From Streptomyces cyaneochromogenes (GTDB lineage: Bacteria; Actinomycetota; Actinomycetes; Streptomycetales; Streptomycetaceae), in assembly GCF_003963535.1 (NCBI RefSeq), contig NZ_CP034539.1:3286001-3350000 (forward strand): 64,000 nucleotides of DNA. The letters run 5' to 3'. Below are positions 9,440-17,180 of this stretch, one piece after another (position 1 is the first letter of the stretch; each line of letters begins with the position of its first letter). The notes beneath the pieces are model-generated. The model was not told the DNA's origin. It saw only the letters and a list, made by a program, of their open reading frames with translations, and ran no database searches. The translations under genes and the position numbers were made by a program.

Positions 9440-10693
9440 TCACGCCCTTTGTGTGAGCCGTGCGTGCAGGGAGCGTGCCGACGCGTCCGTCAGGGACGCG
9501 ATCTGGTCGACGATCACGCGCCCCCGGGCGCGGTCGTCGGCGGCCGCGTCGAACAGGGCCCGGAACTGCGGGTCCAGCCCGTCGGGCGCCCGGGCGGTGA
9601 GTGCCTCGGCCAGTTCGGCGACCACGATCCGCTGGTCGGCGCGGAGCCGCTCCTGCTCGGCGCGCTGCATGACGTACCGGTCGGCGACCGCCTTGAGGAC
9701 CGCGCACTCCAGGCGGGTCTCGCGCGGTACGACGAGTTCGGCGCCGTAGCGGGTGAGCCGGCCGTCGCCGTACGCCGCGCGGGTGGCGCTCTCCGCGGCC
9801 AGGCAGAAGCGGCCGATGAGCTGGCTGGTGGCGTCCTTGAGGCGGGCCTGGGCGACGGCGGAACCGTCATAGCCGTGCGGCCACCACTCCTCGTCCTGGA
9901 GCCGGTCGAGGGCGGCGGCCAGTTCGGCGGGGTCGGTGTCCTCGGGGACGTACCGGCCGACGGCCACCGCGAAGACCGCCTGGCGTTCCGGCTCGGCGTG
10001 CAGGCAGTTCGGGTCGATGTGGCCGGCGTGCAGGCCGTCCTCGACGTCGTGCACGGAGTACGCCACGTCGTCGGACCAGTCCATGACCTGGGCCTCGAAG
10101 GTGGTGCGGGCGCCGGGGGCGTCCTTGCGGACCCAGTCGAAGACGGGGCGGTCGTCCTCGTAGACGCCGAACTTCGGGGACGTCGGGTCGGTGGGGTGGG
10201 CGCCTCGGGGCCAGGGGTACTTGGTGGCGGCGTCGAGGGTGGCCCGGGTGAGGTTGAGGCCTACGGAGCCTTCCGGGGTGAACCGTTTGGGTTCGATGCG
10301 GGTGAGGAGTCTCAGGGACTGGGCGTTGCCCTCGAAGCCGCCGCAGTCCTCGGCGAACTCGTTGAGGGCGACCTCGCCGTTGTGGCCGAACGGGGGGTGG
10401 CCGAGGTCGTGGGAGAGGCAGGCCGCCTCGACGAGGTCGGGGTCGCAGCCGAGGGCCGCGCCGAGTTCTCGGCCCACCTGGGCGCACTCCAGGGAGTGGG
10501 TGAGGCGGGTTCTCGGGCTGGGGTCCCAGGCGTTGCTGTGGGTTCCCGGTGTGACGACCTGGGTCTTGCCGGCGAGCCTTCTGAGGGCAGCGGAGTGCAG
10601 TACACGGGCGCGATCACGTTGGAAGGCCGTGCGGCCTGGGCGTTTGTCGGGTTCGGGGGCCCAGCGTTCTACTGCCGACTCGTCGTAGTACAT
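9440..10693 (-). CDS. dgt: Deoxyguanosinetriphosphate triphosphohydrolase-like protein
   Basis: A 417-residue HD-domain protein of the dGTPase type. The opening [27 protein letters not shown] is the family's diagnostic N-terminus. Metal ligands: H66 in TRLTHSLE, H95-D96 in [12 protein letters not shown], and an Asp in [17 protein letters not shown]. The reaction is dNTP to deoxynucleoside plus triphosphate, controlling dNTP pools; actinobacterial members are often annotated as dGTPase-like without proven specificity. ATG start; the neighbours on both sides are separate transcription units. Confidence 0.93.
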   Translation of the reverse strand: MYYDESAVERWAPEPDKRPGRTAFQRDRARVLHSAALRRLAGKTQVVTPGTHSNAWDPSPRTRLTHSLECAQVGRELGAALGCDPDLVEAACLSHDLGHPPFGHNGEVALNEFAEDCGGFEGNAQSLRLLTRIEPKRFTPEGSVGLNLTRATLDAATKYPWPRGAHPTDPTSPKFGVYEDDRPVFDWVRKDAPGARTTFEAQVMDWSDDVAYSVHDVEDGLHAGHIDPNCLHAEPERQAVFAVAVGRYVPEDTDPAELAAALDRLQDEEWWPHGYDGSAVAQARLKDATSQLIGRFCLAAESATRAAYGDGRLTRYGAELVVPRETRLECAVLKAVADRYVMQRAEQERLRADQRIVVAELAEALTARAPDGLDPQFRALFDAAADDRARGRVIVDQIASLTDASARSLHARLTQRA

Positions 10694-10784
10694 GGACCGA
10701 CAGTACGGGCAGACACTGACAAACGGAGGGCTGTGTTGCGCCTAGTCGTCCGCCGGGTGCTGTTCGTTCGCGGGTGCGGGTTGT

Positions 10785-10845
10785 GTGTGGCTGGTCGCGC
10801 CCACGCGGCGGAGCCGCAAATCGATACAGCCCCGCGCCCCTGGGT
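10785..10845. repeat. Extragenic repeat, variant copy
   Basis: The stretch beginning GTGTGTGGCTGGTCGCGC and ending CAGCCCCGCGCCCCTGGG shares both ends with the repeat at 4321-4399 but has a different middle (CCACGCGGCGGAGCCGC). It lies just downstream of the chelatase gene and may act in its 3' end formation. Such sequences are common between Streptomyces genes. Confidence 0.5.
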
Positions 10846-10865
10846 TGGCCGTCCCTCCCGGCGAT

Positions 10866-11810
10866 TCAAGCCGACGCCAGTTCCTGTGCTGCCGTGACCG
10901 GCGTTGCCACCATCTGGTCGTAGCGGTGCAGGAGCAGTCTCGCCATCGCCGGGTGCGTTCCCAGTGGGGCCGACGCGATCCACGGTGCCGCCTGCGCGCA
11001 CTCCGTCGCGAAGCGGCCGGGGGCCGTGAAGTAGGAGGCGACCGCCACCCTGGTGCGGCCTCGGGCCGCGAGGTCGCGCAGCGCGTCGGGGACCGTCGGG
11101 GCCGCCGTCGTCGCGTAGGCCGGGATCACCGGGACGCCCAGGCGGTCGGCGAGGAGGTGGGCCGTGCGGGAGGTGTCCACCTTGGACTCGGGGTCGCGGG
11201 AACCCGCCGCCGCGAGGACCACCGCGCTGGTGCGGCGGGTGTCCTCGTCCATGCGGGTGCGCCAGCCGGCCTCGACCAGGCGGGTGTACAGGGCCTCCAC
11301 CAGCAGGGGGTGCGGGCCGAGCGCGCCGGCCACGCGGGCGCGTACCCGCGACTCGGCGGCCATCTCGGGGATGTCGCGCTTGATGTGGTAGCCGCGGCTG
11401 AGGAGGAGCGGGACGAGGATCGCCTCGCGGTCGCCGAGGGCGGCGAGGGTGTCGGGGAGCAGGGGCTCGTTCAGCTCGATGTGGCCGAGGTGGACCGGCA
11501 GGGTGGGGCGCAGCTCGCGGACCTTGTCGAGGAGCGCGCTCACGGTGCTCAGGGCACGCGGGTCGCGGCTCCCGTGGGCCACGACGACGAGCGCATGGGG
11601 GTACCGCCCAGGCCGTTCAGGCACTGGGGGAGGTTCGGGGCGCCGCCTGCCGTCGAGCGACACAAGGCTGAGCTGGCGGGCGAGCTGGCTGCTGATCCGG
11701 TTCATGATGTGCGCCGTACTGTCGAGGTGGGCCCCCGGGTCGGGGAGGGTCGTGGACTCGTCGCGAGGAGGGTTCGACGCCGTCATGGATCGATGGTGAG
11801 GGCGGGACAT
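10866..11810 (-). CDS. CbiX/SirB-type sirohydrochlorin chelatase family protein
   Basis: A 314-residue two-lobe chelatase. The first lobe has VVVAHGSRDP, whose His is the conserved metal-binding residue, and the second conserved His in LLLSRGYHIKRDIPE. The second lobe repeats the fold, but its equivalent site reads VLAAAGSRDPES with Ala for His. The family inserts Fe(II) or Co(II) into sirohydrochlorin, giving siroheme or a cobalamin precursor. The window also holds a siroheme-dependent nitrite reductase (nirB), so siroheme supply is a plausible job, but the gene is not adjacent to it. The first ~65 residues are extra and of unknown role. Start at ATG with GGGGAGG close by; an in-frame ATG at 11786 is an alternative. 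Confidence 0.88.
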   Translation of the reverse strand: MSRPHHRSMTASNPPRDESTTLPDPGAHLDSTAHIMNRISSQLARQLSLVSLDGRRRPEPPPVPERPGRYPHALVVVAHGSRDPRALSTVSALLDKVRELRPTLPVHLGHIELNEPLLPDTLAALGDREAILVPLLLSRGYHIKRDIPEMAAESRVRARVAGALGPHPLLVEALYTRLVEAGWRTRMDEDTRRTSAVVLAAAGSRDPESKVDTSRTAHLLADRLGVPVIPAYATTAAPTVPDALRDLAARGRTRVAVASYFTAPGRFATECAQAAPWIASAPLGTHPAMARLLLHRYDQMVATPVTAAQELASA

Positions 11811-12021
11811 TGCCTCCCCGTTGCGCGTGAATAACGGGTGTTTACGCCGGGTTCACGGTGGGGTCCTTGGGGGGTGTGAGGTGGCGTGACCTGCGGATTC
11901 GTTGGGTGAAGTGAAGCTGGTCACGTTCGAGGCGGTGAACCGACCGGGCTGACAGGACGTCCCTGACTGTCGAGGAACGGGTCGAGAAACAGGCTCTGTG
12001 CCGACCGGGAGGGACCGTCCG

Positions 12022-12708
12022 ATGCGCCGACCGAAGCTGCGCCGACCACGTCTGCCGCGCACCCGCACGGGGCAGCGGCGGCTCGTGCAGACCGTGATGC
12101 TCGGGTGCGTGCTGGCGCTGCTTCCGGCCACCTGGATGTACGTCGTCACGGGTGACCGGCTGCGCACCACGGCCGACGTGCCGCGCACCGACGTGGCCGT
12201 CGTCTTCGGCGCCGGGCTCTGGGCCGGCGAGCCCTCCCCGTACCTCGCCCACCGGCTGGACGCGGCGGCCGAGCTGTACCGTGCGGACCGCGTCGAGGTC
12301 GTCCTCGTCACCGGCGACAACAGCCGCAAGGACTACGACGAGCCCGACGCCATGCGGACGTATCTCACCAGGCACGGCGTGCCCGACTCCCGCATCGTCA
12401 GCGACTACGCCGGCTTCGACACCTGGGACTCCTGCGTGCGCGCCAAGAAGATCTTCGGCGTCGACGAGGCGGTGCTCATCAGCCAGGGGTTCCACATCCG
12501 GCGGGCGGTCGCGCTGTGCGAGGAGGCGGGAGTGACGTCATACGGCGTGGGGGTCGACGCCAAGCACGACGCGACCTGGTACTACGGCGGCACCCGCGAG
12601 ATCTTCGCGGCCGGCAAGGCCGCCCTGGACGCCGTGTTCGAGCCGGATCCCCGGTTCCTCGGGCCGCGGGAGCCGGGGGTGGCGAACGCGCTGGCGGCGG
12701 AGCGATAG
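12022..12708 (+). CDS. SanA/YdcF-like DUF218 membrane protein
   Basis: A 228-residue protein with a basic N-terminus and one transmembrane segment (about 25-45: TVMLGCVLALLPATWMYVV), followed by an extracytoplasmic DUF218 domain. Conserved family stretches: VAVVFGAGLW, VLVTGDN, DEPDAMRTYL, SRIVSDYAGFDTWDSCVRAK, LISQGFHIRRAV. E. coli SanA is linked to envelope integrity and vancomycin resistance; biochemical activity is unproven. ATG chosen because GGGAGGG precedes it by about eight bases; a GTG at 11998 is less well placed. Confidence 0.88.
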   Translation: MRRPKLRRPRLPRTRTGQRRLVQTVMLGCVLALLPATWMYVVTGDRLRTTADVPRTDVAVVFGAGLWAGEPSPYLAHRLDAAAELYRADRVEVVLVTGDNSRKDYDEPDAMRTYLTRHGVPDSRIVSDYAGFDTWDSCVRAKKIFGVDEAVLISQGFHIRRAVALCEEAGVTSYGVGVDAKHDATWYYGGTREIFAAGKAALDAVFEPDPRFLGPREPGVANALAAER

Positions 12709-12884
12709 CGGCGCCCGCAGCGAGTGACGCATGCCCTCGCACGCAGGTTTTGACGCGCGCACGCCAGCCAACGGTGTGAACAACCCGGCAGAGACGTTCC
12801 GTGACCGGACGGCTACCCATAGCGTCCGTGGGTGTGCGGCGGCGGATCGGGCCGACCGCCGCGACCTGGGGGAAAGGACACGTG

Positions 12885-13181
12885 ATGACTCGTCTTCGCT
12901 CGCTGTTCGCCACGGCCGCCACGGTGGTACTGATCACCGGCGCGACCGCCGCGGGCAGCGCCACCGCGGCCGAGCCCGCACAGCCGAGGGAGCCGGGCTG
13001 CGCCCACGTCCTCGGCTACGGCTCCGGATGGGCGGACATCTACAACGAGTGCGGCTACACCGTCTTCGCCAGCGTCGAGGTCGACGGCTTCGACCCGCCG
13101 TGCATCCAGATCGGCCCGGGCGCGGTCGCGACCATCGGTCTGGAGCCGGGCGACACGCCGTACTACGCCTACGAGTGCTGA
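12885..13181 (+). CDS. Small secreted tendamistat-like (alpha-amylase inhibitor fold) protein
   Basis: A 98-residue precursor: Sec signal peptide 1-29 (basic MTRLR, hydrophobic core, SATAA) then a ~69-residue mature domain with four cysteines at 39, 56, 73 and 98. Number, order and approximate spacing of the cysteines follow Streptomyces alpha-amylase inhibitors such as tendamistat (loops of 15, 17 and 27 residues there, 16, 16 and 24 here). So do the segments after Cys56 (TVFASVEV), around IGPGAVATIG and the Tyr-rich end. Tendamistat inhibits through Trp-Arg-Tyr in the first loop; here it reads Trp49-Ala-Asp, so activity on mammalian amylase is doubtful. ATG chosen with AAAGGA six bases upstream. 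The family call comes from pattern comparison by eye. Confidence 0.7.
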   Translation: MTRLRSLFATAATVVLITGATAAGSATAAEPAQPREPGCAHVLGYGSGWADIYNECGYTVFASVEVDGFDPPCIQIGPGAVATIGLEPGDTPYYAYEC

Positions 13182-13220
13182 GCCGGTAACGCGTCCTCTG
13201 ACCAAGGACCGTCCCTGAGC

Positions 13221-13254
13221 GGGCGGGAGTGGGGCCCTCGCCCCGCTCCCGCCC
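13221..13254. terminator. Strong hairpin between convergent genes
   Basis: A 15-bp stem (GGGCGGGAGTGGGGC with GCCCCGCTCCCGCCC, one T-G pair) closes a four-base loop. It lies between the tendamistat-like gene and the crotonase gene, which converge, so it probably terminates both. There is no T tract, as is usual in Streptomyces. Confidence 0.8.
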
Positions 13255-13280
13255 TCCGTATGCCGGACCCCGGTGGTGCC

Positions 13281-14048
13281 TCAGCGTCCGGTGAAGCGCG
13301 GCCGGCGCTTCTCCAGGAACGCCGCCATCCCCTCCTTCTGGTCGTCGGTGGCGAACAGGGCGTGGAAGACGCGGCGTTCGAAGAGAATGCCGTCGCGCAG
13401 CCCCGTCTCCAGGGCCCGGTCGACGCACTCGCGGGCCGCCGTGACCGCCGCGCGGCCGTACGAGGCGATCGTCGCCGCCGCCTCCAGGGCCTCGGGCAGG
13501 ACCCGGTCGTCGGGGACCACCCGGGAGACAAGTCCGCAGCCGCCGGCCTCCCGTGCGTCCATCGTGCGGCCGGTGAGCACCAGGTCCATCGCCTTCGCCC
13601 GGCCGACCAGCCGGGTCAGGCGCTGGGTGCCGCCGATGCCGGGGATCACGCCCAGCTTGATCTCCGGCTGGCCGAAGACCGCCGACTCCCCCGCGATGAC
13701 GAGGTCGCACATCATCGCCAGCTCACAACCTCCGCCCAGCGCGAAGCCGTTGACGGCTGCGATCCTCGGGGTGCGCAGGGCCGCGAAGTCCTCCCAGGCC
13801 CCGAAGTAGTCCTCGGCAGCCATCTGCGCGGCCGTCCTGCCCGCCATCTCCTTGATGTCGGCGCCGGCCGCGAACACCCGCTCCGAGCCGGTGACGACGA
13901 AGCAGCCCACCTCGGGGTCGGTGTCCAACGGGCGCAGGGTGTCCAGGAGTTCGGCCAGCAGGTCGCCGCTCAGCGCGTTGAGCACGTGCGGGCGGTGCAG
14001 GCGTACGGTCACCACGGCGCCGTCGCGCTCGATCTTCAGGTTGTCCAT
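13281..14048 (-). CDS. Enoyl-CoA hydratase/isomerase (crotonase) family protein
   Basis: A 255-residue crotonase. The oxyanion-hole segments are FAAGADIKEM (59-68) and ALGGGCELAM (103-112). Both catalytic glutamates of true hydratases are present, E109 and E129 (FGQPEIKLGVIPG). It should hydrate 2-trans-enoyl-CoA thioesters in the cytoplasm. It is the last gene of a three-gene minus-strand operon, 24 bases after the membrane reductase. That suggests it acts on a product of the adenylation enzyme rather than in general beta-oxidation, but this is inference. ATG chosen because GGAGG lies five bases upstream. Confidence 0.92.
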   Translation of the reverse strand: MDNLKIERDGAVVTVRLHRPHVLNALSGDLLAELLDTLRPLDTDPEVGCFVVTGSERVFAAGADIKEMAGRTAAQMAAEDYFGAWEDFAALRTPRIAAVNGFALGGGCELAMMCDLVIAGESAVFGQPEIKLGVIPGIGGTQRLTRLVGRAKAMDLVLTGRTMDAREAGGCGLVSRVVPDDRVLPEALEAAATIASYGRAAVTAARECVDRALETGLRDGILFERRVFHALFATDDQKEGMAAFLEKRRPRFTGR

Positions 14049-14072
14049 GAGTGCCTCCAGGTTCACGGGGGT

Positions 14073-15320
14073 CTACGAGTCCCAGATCGCGCCGTACGCC
14101 GGTATCCCGCGCCGCTCCAGGCCGTGCACCACCTGCCAGGTGAGCTTCTTGTTGGAGATGCAGATGACGGCCTCGGCCCCGAAGTCCCGGTACGCCTCGT
14201 AGGCGAGCCGCACCATGTCCGGCTTGCCGTGCCGGGAGGTGTCCCAGACCAGGGCGTGCGGCTGGACGGCGAGGATCTCGTCGACCAGGTCGTCGCCGTA
14301 GGTGGTCCGGGGGTCGCGGGTCGCCCAGACCAGGCGGGCGGGGACCTCGGCGGCCAGTAGATGGGGCAGACAGGGGCCGATGCCGCTGCCGGTGGCGACG
14401 TAGACCACCTTCTTGAACAGGGTCTCGATGTTGGCGACGCCCGCCGTGGTGATGCCCTTGACCCACACCTTCGGCGGCAGGTCGTCGATGAACGACCCGG
14501 TCCAGTCCCCGGCGCGCGAGATGGTGAGCCGGAAGCCGGACTCGCCGGGGGCCGGGACGTTGGCGAAGGAGTGCCACTCGGTGAGCGGGCTGCGGCTGAT
14601 CGCCGTGGAGGAGCCCGCGAAGGGGGTCTCGCCGTGGTCGAAGCGGGCGAGGACCACGTGCGGGGAGGGGCGTTCGAGGCGTACGGGGACCTTGCGCAGC
14701 CGTAGCCAGGGCAGGGCAACGCTGAAGGTGACGACCGCAAGGACGGACACCTCCACCGGGCCCGGCGTGGACAGGAGCGTGTGCGCCCAGAAGAGGGCGA
14801 GGGCGCTCCAGCCGCCGAAGCGGTGGATCTTCTCGAAGTGGTCGTGGTGGCGGGAGCGGAAGGGCGGCAGGGCGGTGGCGACGATCACGGCGAGGAGTGC
14901 GACGAGGGTCCAGCTCACCACCGCCGACGGGCCGTCGGCCCCGGTGAGCGTCAGCGCCAGGAACCAGGCCGCGCCCGCCAGCGCCCCGCCGACGTGCAGT
15001 CCGCCGAAGTGGTACACCTTGCCCAGCGTCCAGCGGATCTTCAGCGGCCAGGTGGGCGGCGCCCAGGTCGCCAGCCGGAAGAAGAGGTTGATGACGTACT
15101 GCTGGCGCACGAGGACGGCGAGCGCGAGGTCGGCGAGGGCCGCGCGGCCCATGGTCTGCGGGGACGGGACCCAGCTCGCCCACAGGAAGGCCAGGTTCGC
15201 GGTGAGGACCAGTGCCGCCAGCCGGTTGTAGTGCATCAGGCGGGGGTGCTTGAGCAGGCGGCGTGGGAGCGAGGTGAGCGGGGGCAGTTCGACGGCCTCG
15301 CGGCGCAGGAAGGTGGTCAT
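14073..15320 (-). CDS. Polytopic membrane protein with ferredoxin-reductase-like NAD(P)-binding C-terminus
   Basis: 415 residues. The N-terminal ~200 hold about five or six membrane helices with histidines in the helices or their edges (KVYHFGGLHVGGAL, HHDHFEKIHRFGGWSALALFWAHTLL), recalling haem-ligating ferric reductases. The C-terminal half resembles an FAD/NAD(P)H module: a Tyr/Ser-rich FAD region near DWTGSFIDDLPPKVWVKG, then VVYVATGSGIGPCLPHLL as the nucleotide-binding loop. It may move electrons across the membrane or reduce a bound substrate. The start overlaps the adenylation gene's stop by four bases (ATGA), so the two are co-translated. I do not recognise a characterised orthologue. 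Fungal NRPS-like proteins that fuse an adenylation domain to a membrane domain are a possible parallel, from memory. Confidence 0.75.
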   Translation of the reverse strand: MTTFLRREAVELPPLTSLPRRLLKHPRLMHYNRLAALVLTANLAFLWASWVPSPQTMGRAALADLALAVLVRQQYVINLFFRLATWAPPTWPLKIRWTLGKVYHFGGLHVGGALAGAAWFLALTLTGADGPSAVVSWTLVALLAVIVATALPPFRSRHHDHFEKIHRFGGWSALALFWAHTLLSTPGPVEVSVLAVVTFSVALPWLRLRKVPVRLERPSPHVVLARFDHGETPFAGSSTAISRSPLTEWHSFANVPAPGESGFRLTISRAGDWTGSFIDDLPPKVWVKGITTAGVANIETLFKKVVYVATGSGIGPCLPHLLAAEVPARLVWATRDPRTTYGDDLVDEILAVQPHALVWDTSRHGKPDMVRLAYEAYRDFGAEAVICISNKKLTWQVVHGLERRGIPAYGAIWDS

Positions 15321-16855
15321 CGGGCCACCGCCATGCGCTCCTCGACCATCCGCAGCAGCGCCTGCTTGTCGATCTTGCCGCGGTCGGTCTCCGGCAGGAA
15401 AGGCAGGGGCATGACATGTTCGGGGACGCAGTAGTACGGCAGGGCGTCCGCCACCGCGCGCCGGGCCGTGTCCGGGTCGACGTCCGCCGGGCAGACGAAG
15501 GAGACGAGGGTGCGCGAATCCCGCTTCAGGGTCACGGCGCGCAGACAGCCCTCCACCCGCTCCAGTACCGAGGAGACGGAGTCGAGCTCGACCCGGAAGC
15601 CGCGCACCTTGACCTGGTCGTCGGTGCGGCCGAGGTGTTCGAGTGTGCCGTCGGGGGTCCAGCGGCCGAGGTCGCGGGTGCGGAACATACGGCGGCCGGC
15701 GCCCAGGAACGGGTCCGGGGCGTAGCGCTCGGCATTGAGCGCGTCGTTGCCGAGATACCCGGCCGACACGCAGTCGCCGCCCGCCCACATCTCCCCCACC
15801 TCGCCGATGGGCAGCGGGCGGCGGCCCGCGTCGAGAACGTAGACCGTGTTGTTGGGGGTGGGGCGGCCGATGCTGAGCAGCGGGTCGGACGGGCGGTGGC
15901 GCTGCATCGTGTTGACGATGGTCGTCTCGGTCGGGCCGCAGCAGTTGTGGAAGGCGGCGGTGCGGGCCCATCGGTCGGCGAGCGGGCGCGGGCAGGGCTC
16001 ACCGGCGACGGCGACCGTGCGGACGCGCGGGCAGGCCGCCGGATCGATGCCGGACAGCACGGTCGGGGTCGCGACGATGACGTCGGCCGTACGGGCCGCC
16101 GCCGCGATGTCCTTGCCGCGGATCACGAGGGTGCCGCCGTGGGTGAGACAGCCGAGGATCTCCCAGGCGGCCATGTCGAAGGCGACGTTGAGCAGCTGAG
16201 CGACCCGGTCGCCGGGGCGGATGCCGAGGCCGCCGGGTTCGGTGAGGAGGATGTTGGCGACGTTGCGGTGGGTGACCTTCACCCCGTTGGGGCGGCCGGT
16301 GGTGCCCGAGGTGAACAGGACGTAGCAGCCGTCGTCGGGCCCCGTCCGGGTGCGCGGTCTCGTGCCGTACGGCTGTGGCTCGTCCAGCGTGATCATCAGG
16401 TGGCCGTCGGGCAGCGGCACGCGGTGGGCGTGCTCGGCGACCGTGAGGACGACGCGGGTACGGGCGGTGCGGACGACATGGGCGAGCTGGTCCGGGGGCG
16501 TGAGGCCGATGTCCTGGGGGACGTAGGCGGCGCCCGCCTTCAGGATGCCGAGCAGGCCGACGAGCATCGGGATCGAGCGGCGCACGAAGAGGCCGACGTG
16601 ATCACCGGGACGGACGCCCTCGCGGGCCAGCCGGGCGGCGAGGGCGTCGGCGTGCCGGTCCAGCTCGCCGTAGGTGATGCGGTCGCCCAGGTGCTCGGCG
16701 GCGACGGCGTGCGGGGCGGCCGCGGCCTGCCGTTCGACGGCACGGTGGACGAGCGGGTCGGGGACGGGGACGGTGGGGCCGCGACCGTACTGCCAGAACA
16801 GGCGCTGGTCACGGGGGGTGAGATGGCCCAGCGGGCCGGGGGTGCGCAGGGGCAT
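15317..16855 (-). CDS. Stand-alone NRPS-type adenylation enzyme (AMP-binding)
   Basis: A 512-residue single-domain adenylating enzyme. Core motifs in order: LKAGAAYVPQD (A2), LFTSGTTGRPNGVKVTH (A3), FDMAAWE (A4), NCCGPTETTI (A5), GEMWAGGDCVSAGYLG (A6), RTRDLGRW (A7), GRTDDQVKVRGFRVEL (A8) and DRGKIDKQAL with the catalytic Lys (A10). It would activate an amino or carboxylic acid as acyl-AMP. No carrier-protein serine motif follows in this chain, and none is nearby. It is first in the minus-strand operon with the membrane reductase and crotonase. ATG chosen with AGGAGG about ten bases upstream. Substrate is not predictable by eye; the code region starts around FDMAAWEI. Confidence 0.88.
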   Translation of the reverse strand: MPLRTPGPLGHLTPRDQRLFWQYGRGPTVPVPDPLVHRAVERQAAAAPHAVAAEHLGDRITYGELDRHADALAARLAREGVRPGDHVGLFVRRSIPMLVGLLGILKAGAAYVPQDIGLTPPDQLAHVVRTARTRVVLTVAEHAHRVPLPDGHLMITLDEPQPYGTRPRTRTGPDDGCYVLFTSGTTGRPNGVKVTHRNVANILLTEPGGLGIRPGDRVAQLLNVAFDMAAWEILGCLTHGGTLVIRGKDIAAAARTADVIVATPTVLSGIDPAACPRVRTVAVAGEPCPRPLADRWARTAAFHNCCGPTETTIVNTMQRHRPSDPLLSIGRPTPNNTVYVLDAGRRPLPIGEVGEMWAGGDCVSAGYLGNDALNAERYAPDPFLGAGRRMFRTRDLGRWTPDGTLEHLGRTDDQVKVRGFRVELDSVSSVLERVEGCLRAVTLKRDSRTLVSFVCPADVDPDTARRAVADALPYYCVPEHVMPLPFLPETDRGKIDKQALLRMVEERMAVAR

Positions 16856-17180
16856 GACGTGGGGACCTCCTGGCTTTTTCGAATGTCGAATGCCGTGCGG
16901 AGTCCATGCGTCGTACAGCGCTAGCGCAGTGCTGGACGTGCGCACGACTGTAGCTCCGACTCTTCAACTCTCAACAAGGCGTGATCGGCCAACTACGAGA
17001 CTGAATGAGCCACATGTGGCCTCTTTCACATCAGCGGCAACTTTCGTACCGCCCGGCGGCGACTCCATGCGGGGCGCCTGTGCGCCTCACGGCGGCCGGG
17101 CGGCGACGGGGAGGTCACCGTCCCGGCCGCGTAACAGGGAGCCGTGCCGCACGTAACACGTCCGACTCACGCTGGACGGT
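16856..17180. promoter_or_regulatory. Divergent control region of the adenylation operon and nasA
   Basis: 325 bases with no gene. It contains two perfect palindromes, GCGCTAGCGC (16918-16927) and GCCACATGTGGC (17009-17020), the AGGAGG of the minus-strand operon next to 16866, and the GlnR-like box of nasA, listed separately. An AT-richer stretch lies at about 16940-17060. Confidence 0.6.
17120..17157 (+). promoter_or_regulatory. GlnR-like box upstream of nasA
   Basis: Four half-sites at 11-nt spacing: GTCCC (17120), GTAAC (17131), CCGTG (17142, poor) and GTAAC (17153). This fits the actinobacterial GlnR pattern gTnAc-n6-GaAAc repeated twice, with two good and two weak sites. The box ends 24 bases before the nasA ATG, exactly as the box before the FAD-nirB-nirD operon does. 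A CACGCT hexamer at 17168-17173 (bases -13 to -8 from the ATG) is also shared. Confidence 0.65.

Noticed and set aside
13723..15417. Frames shifted relative to the membrane reductase and adenylation genes, taken as evidence of frameshift
   Set aside because: The real frames run uninterrupted through all expected motifs and join by an ATGA overlap; the other frames are compositional.
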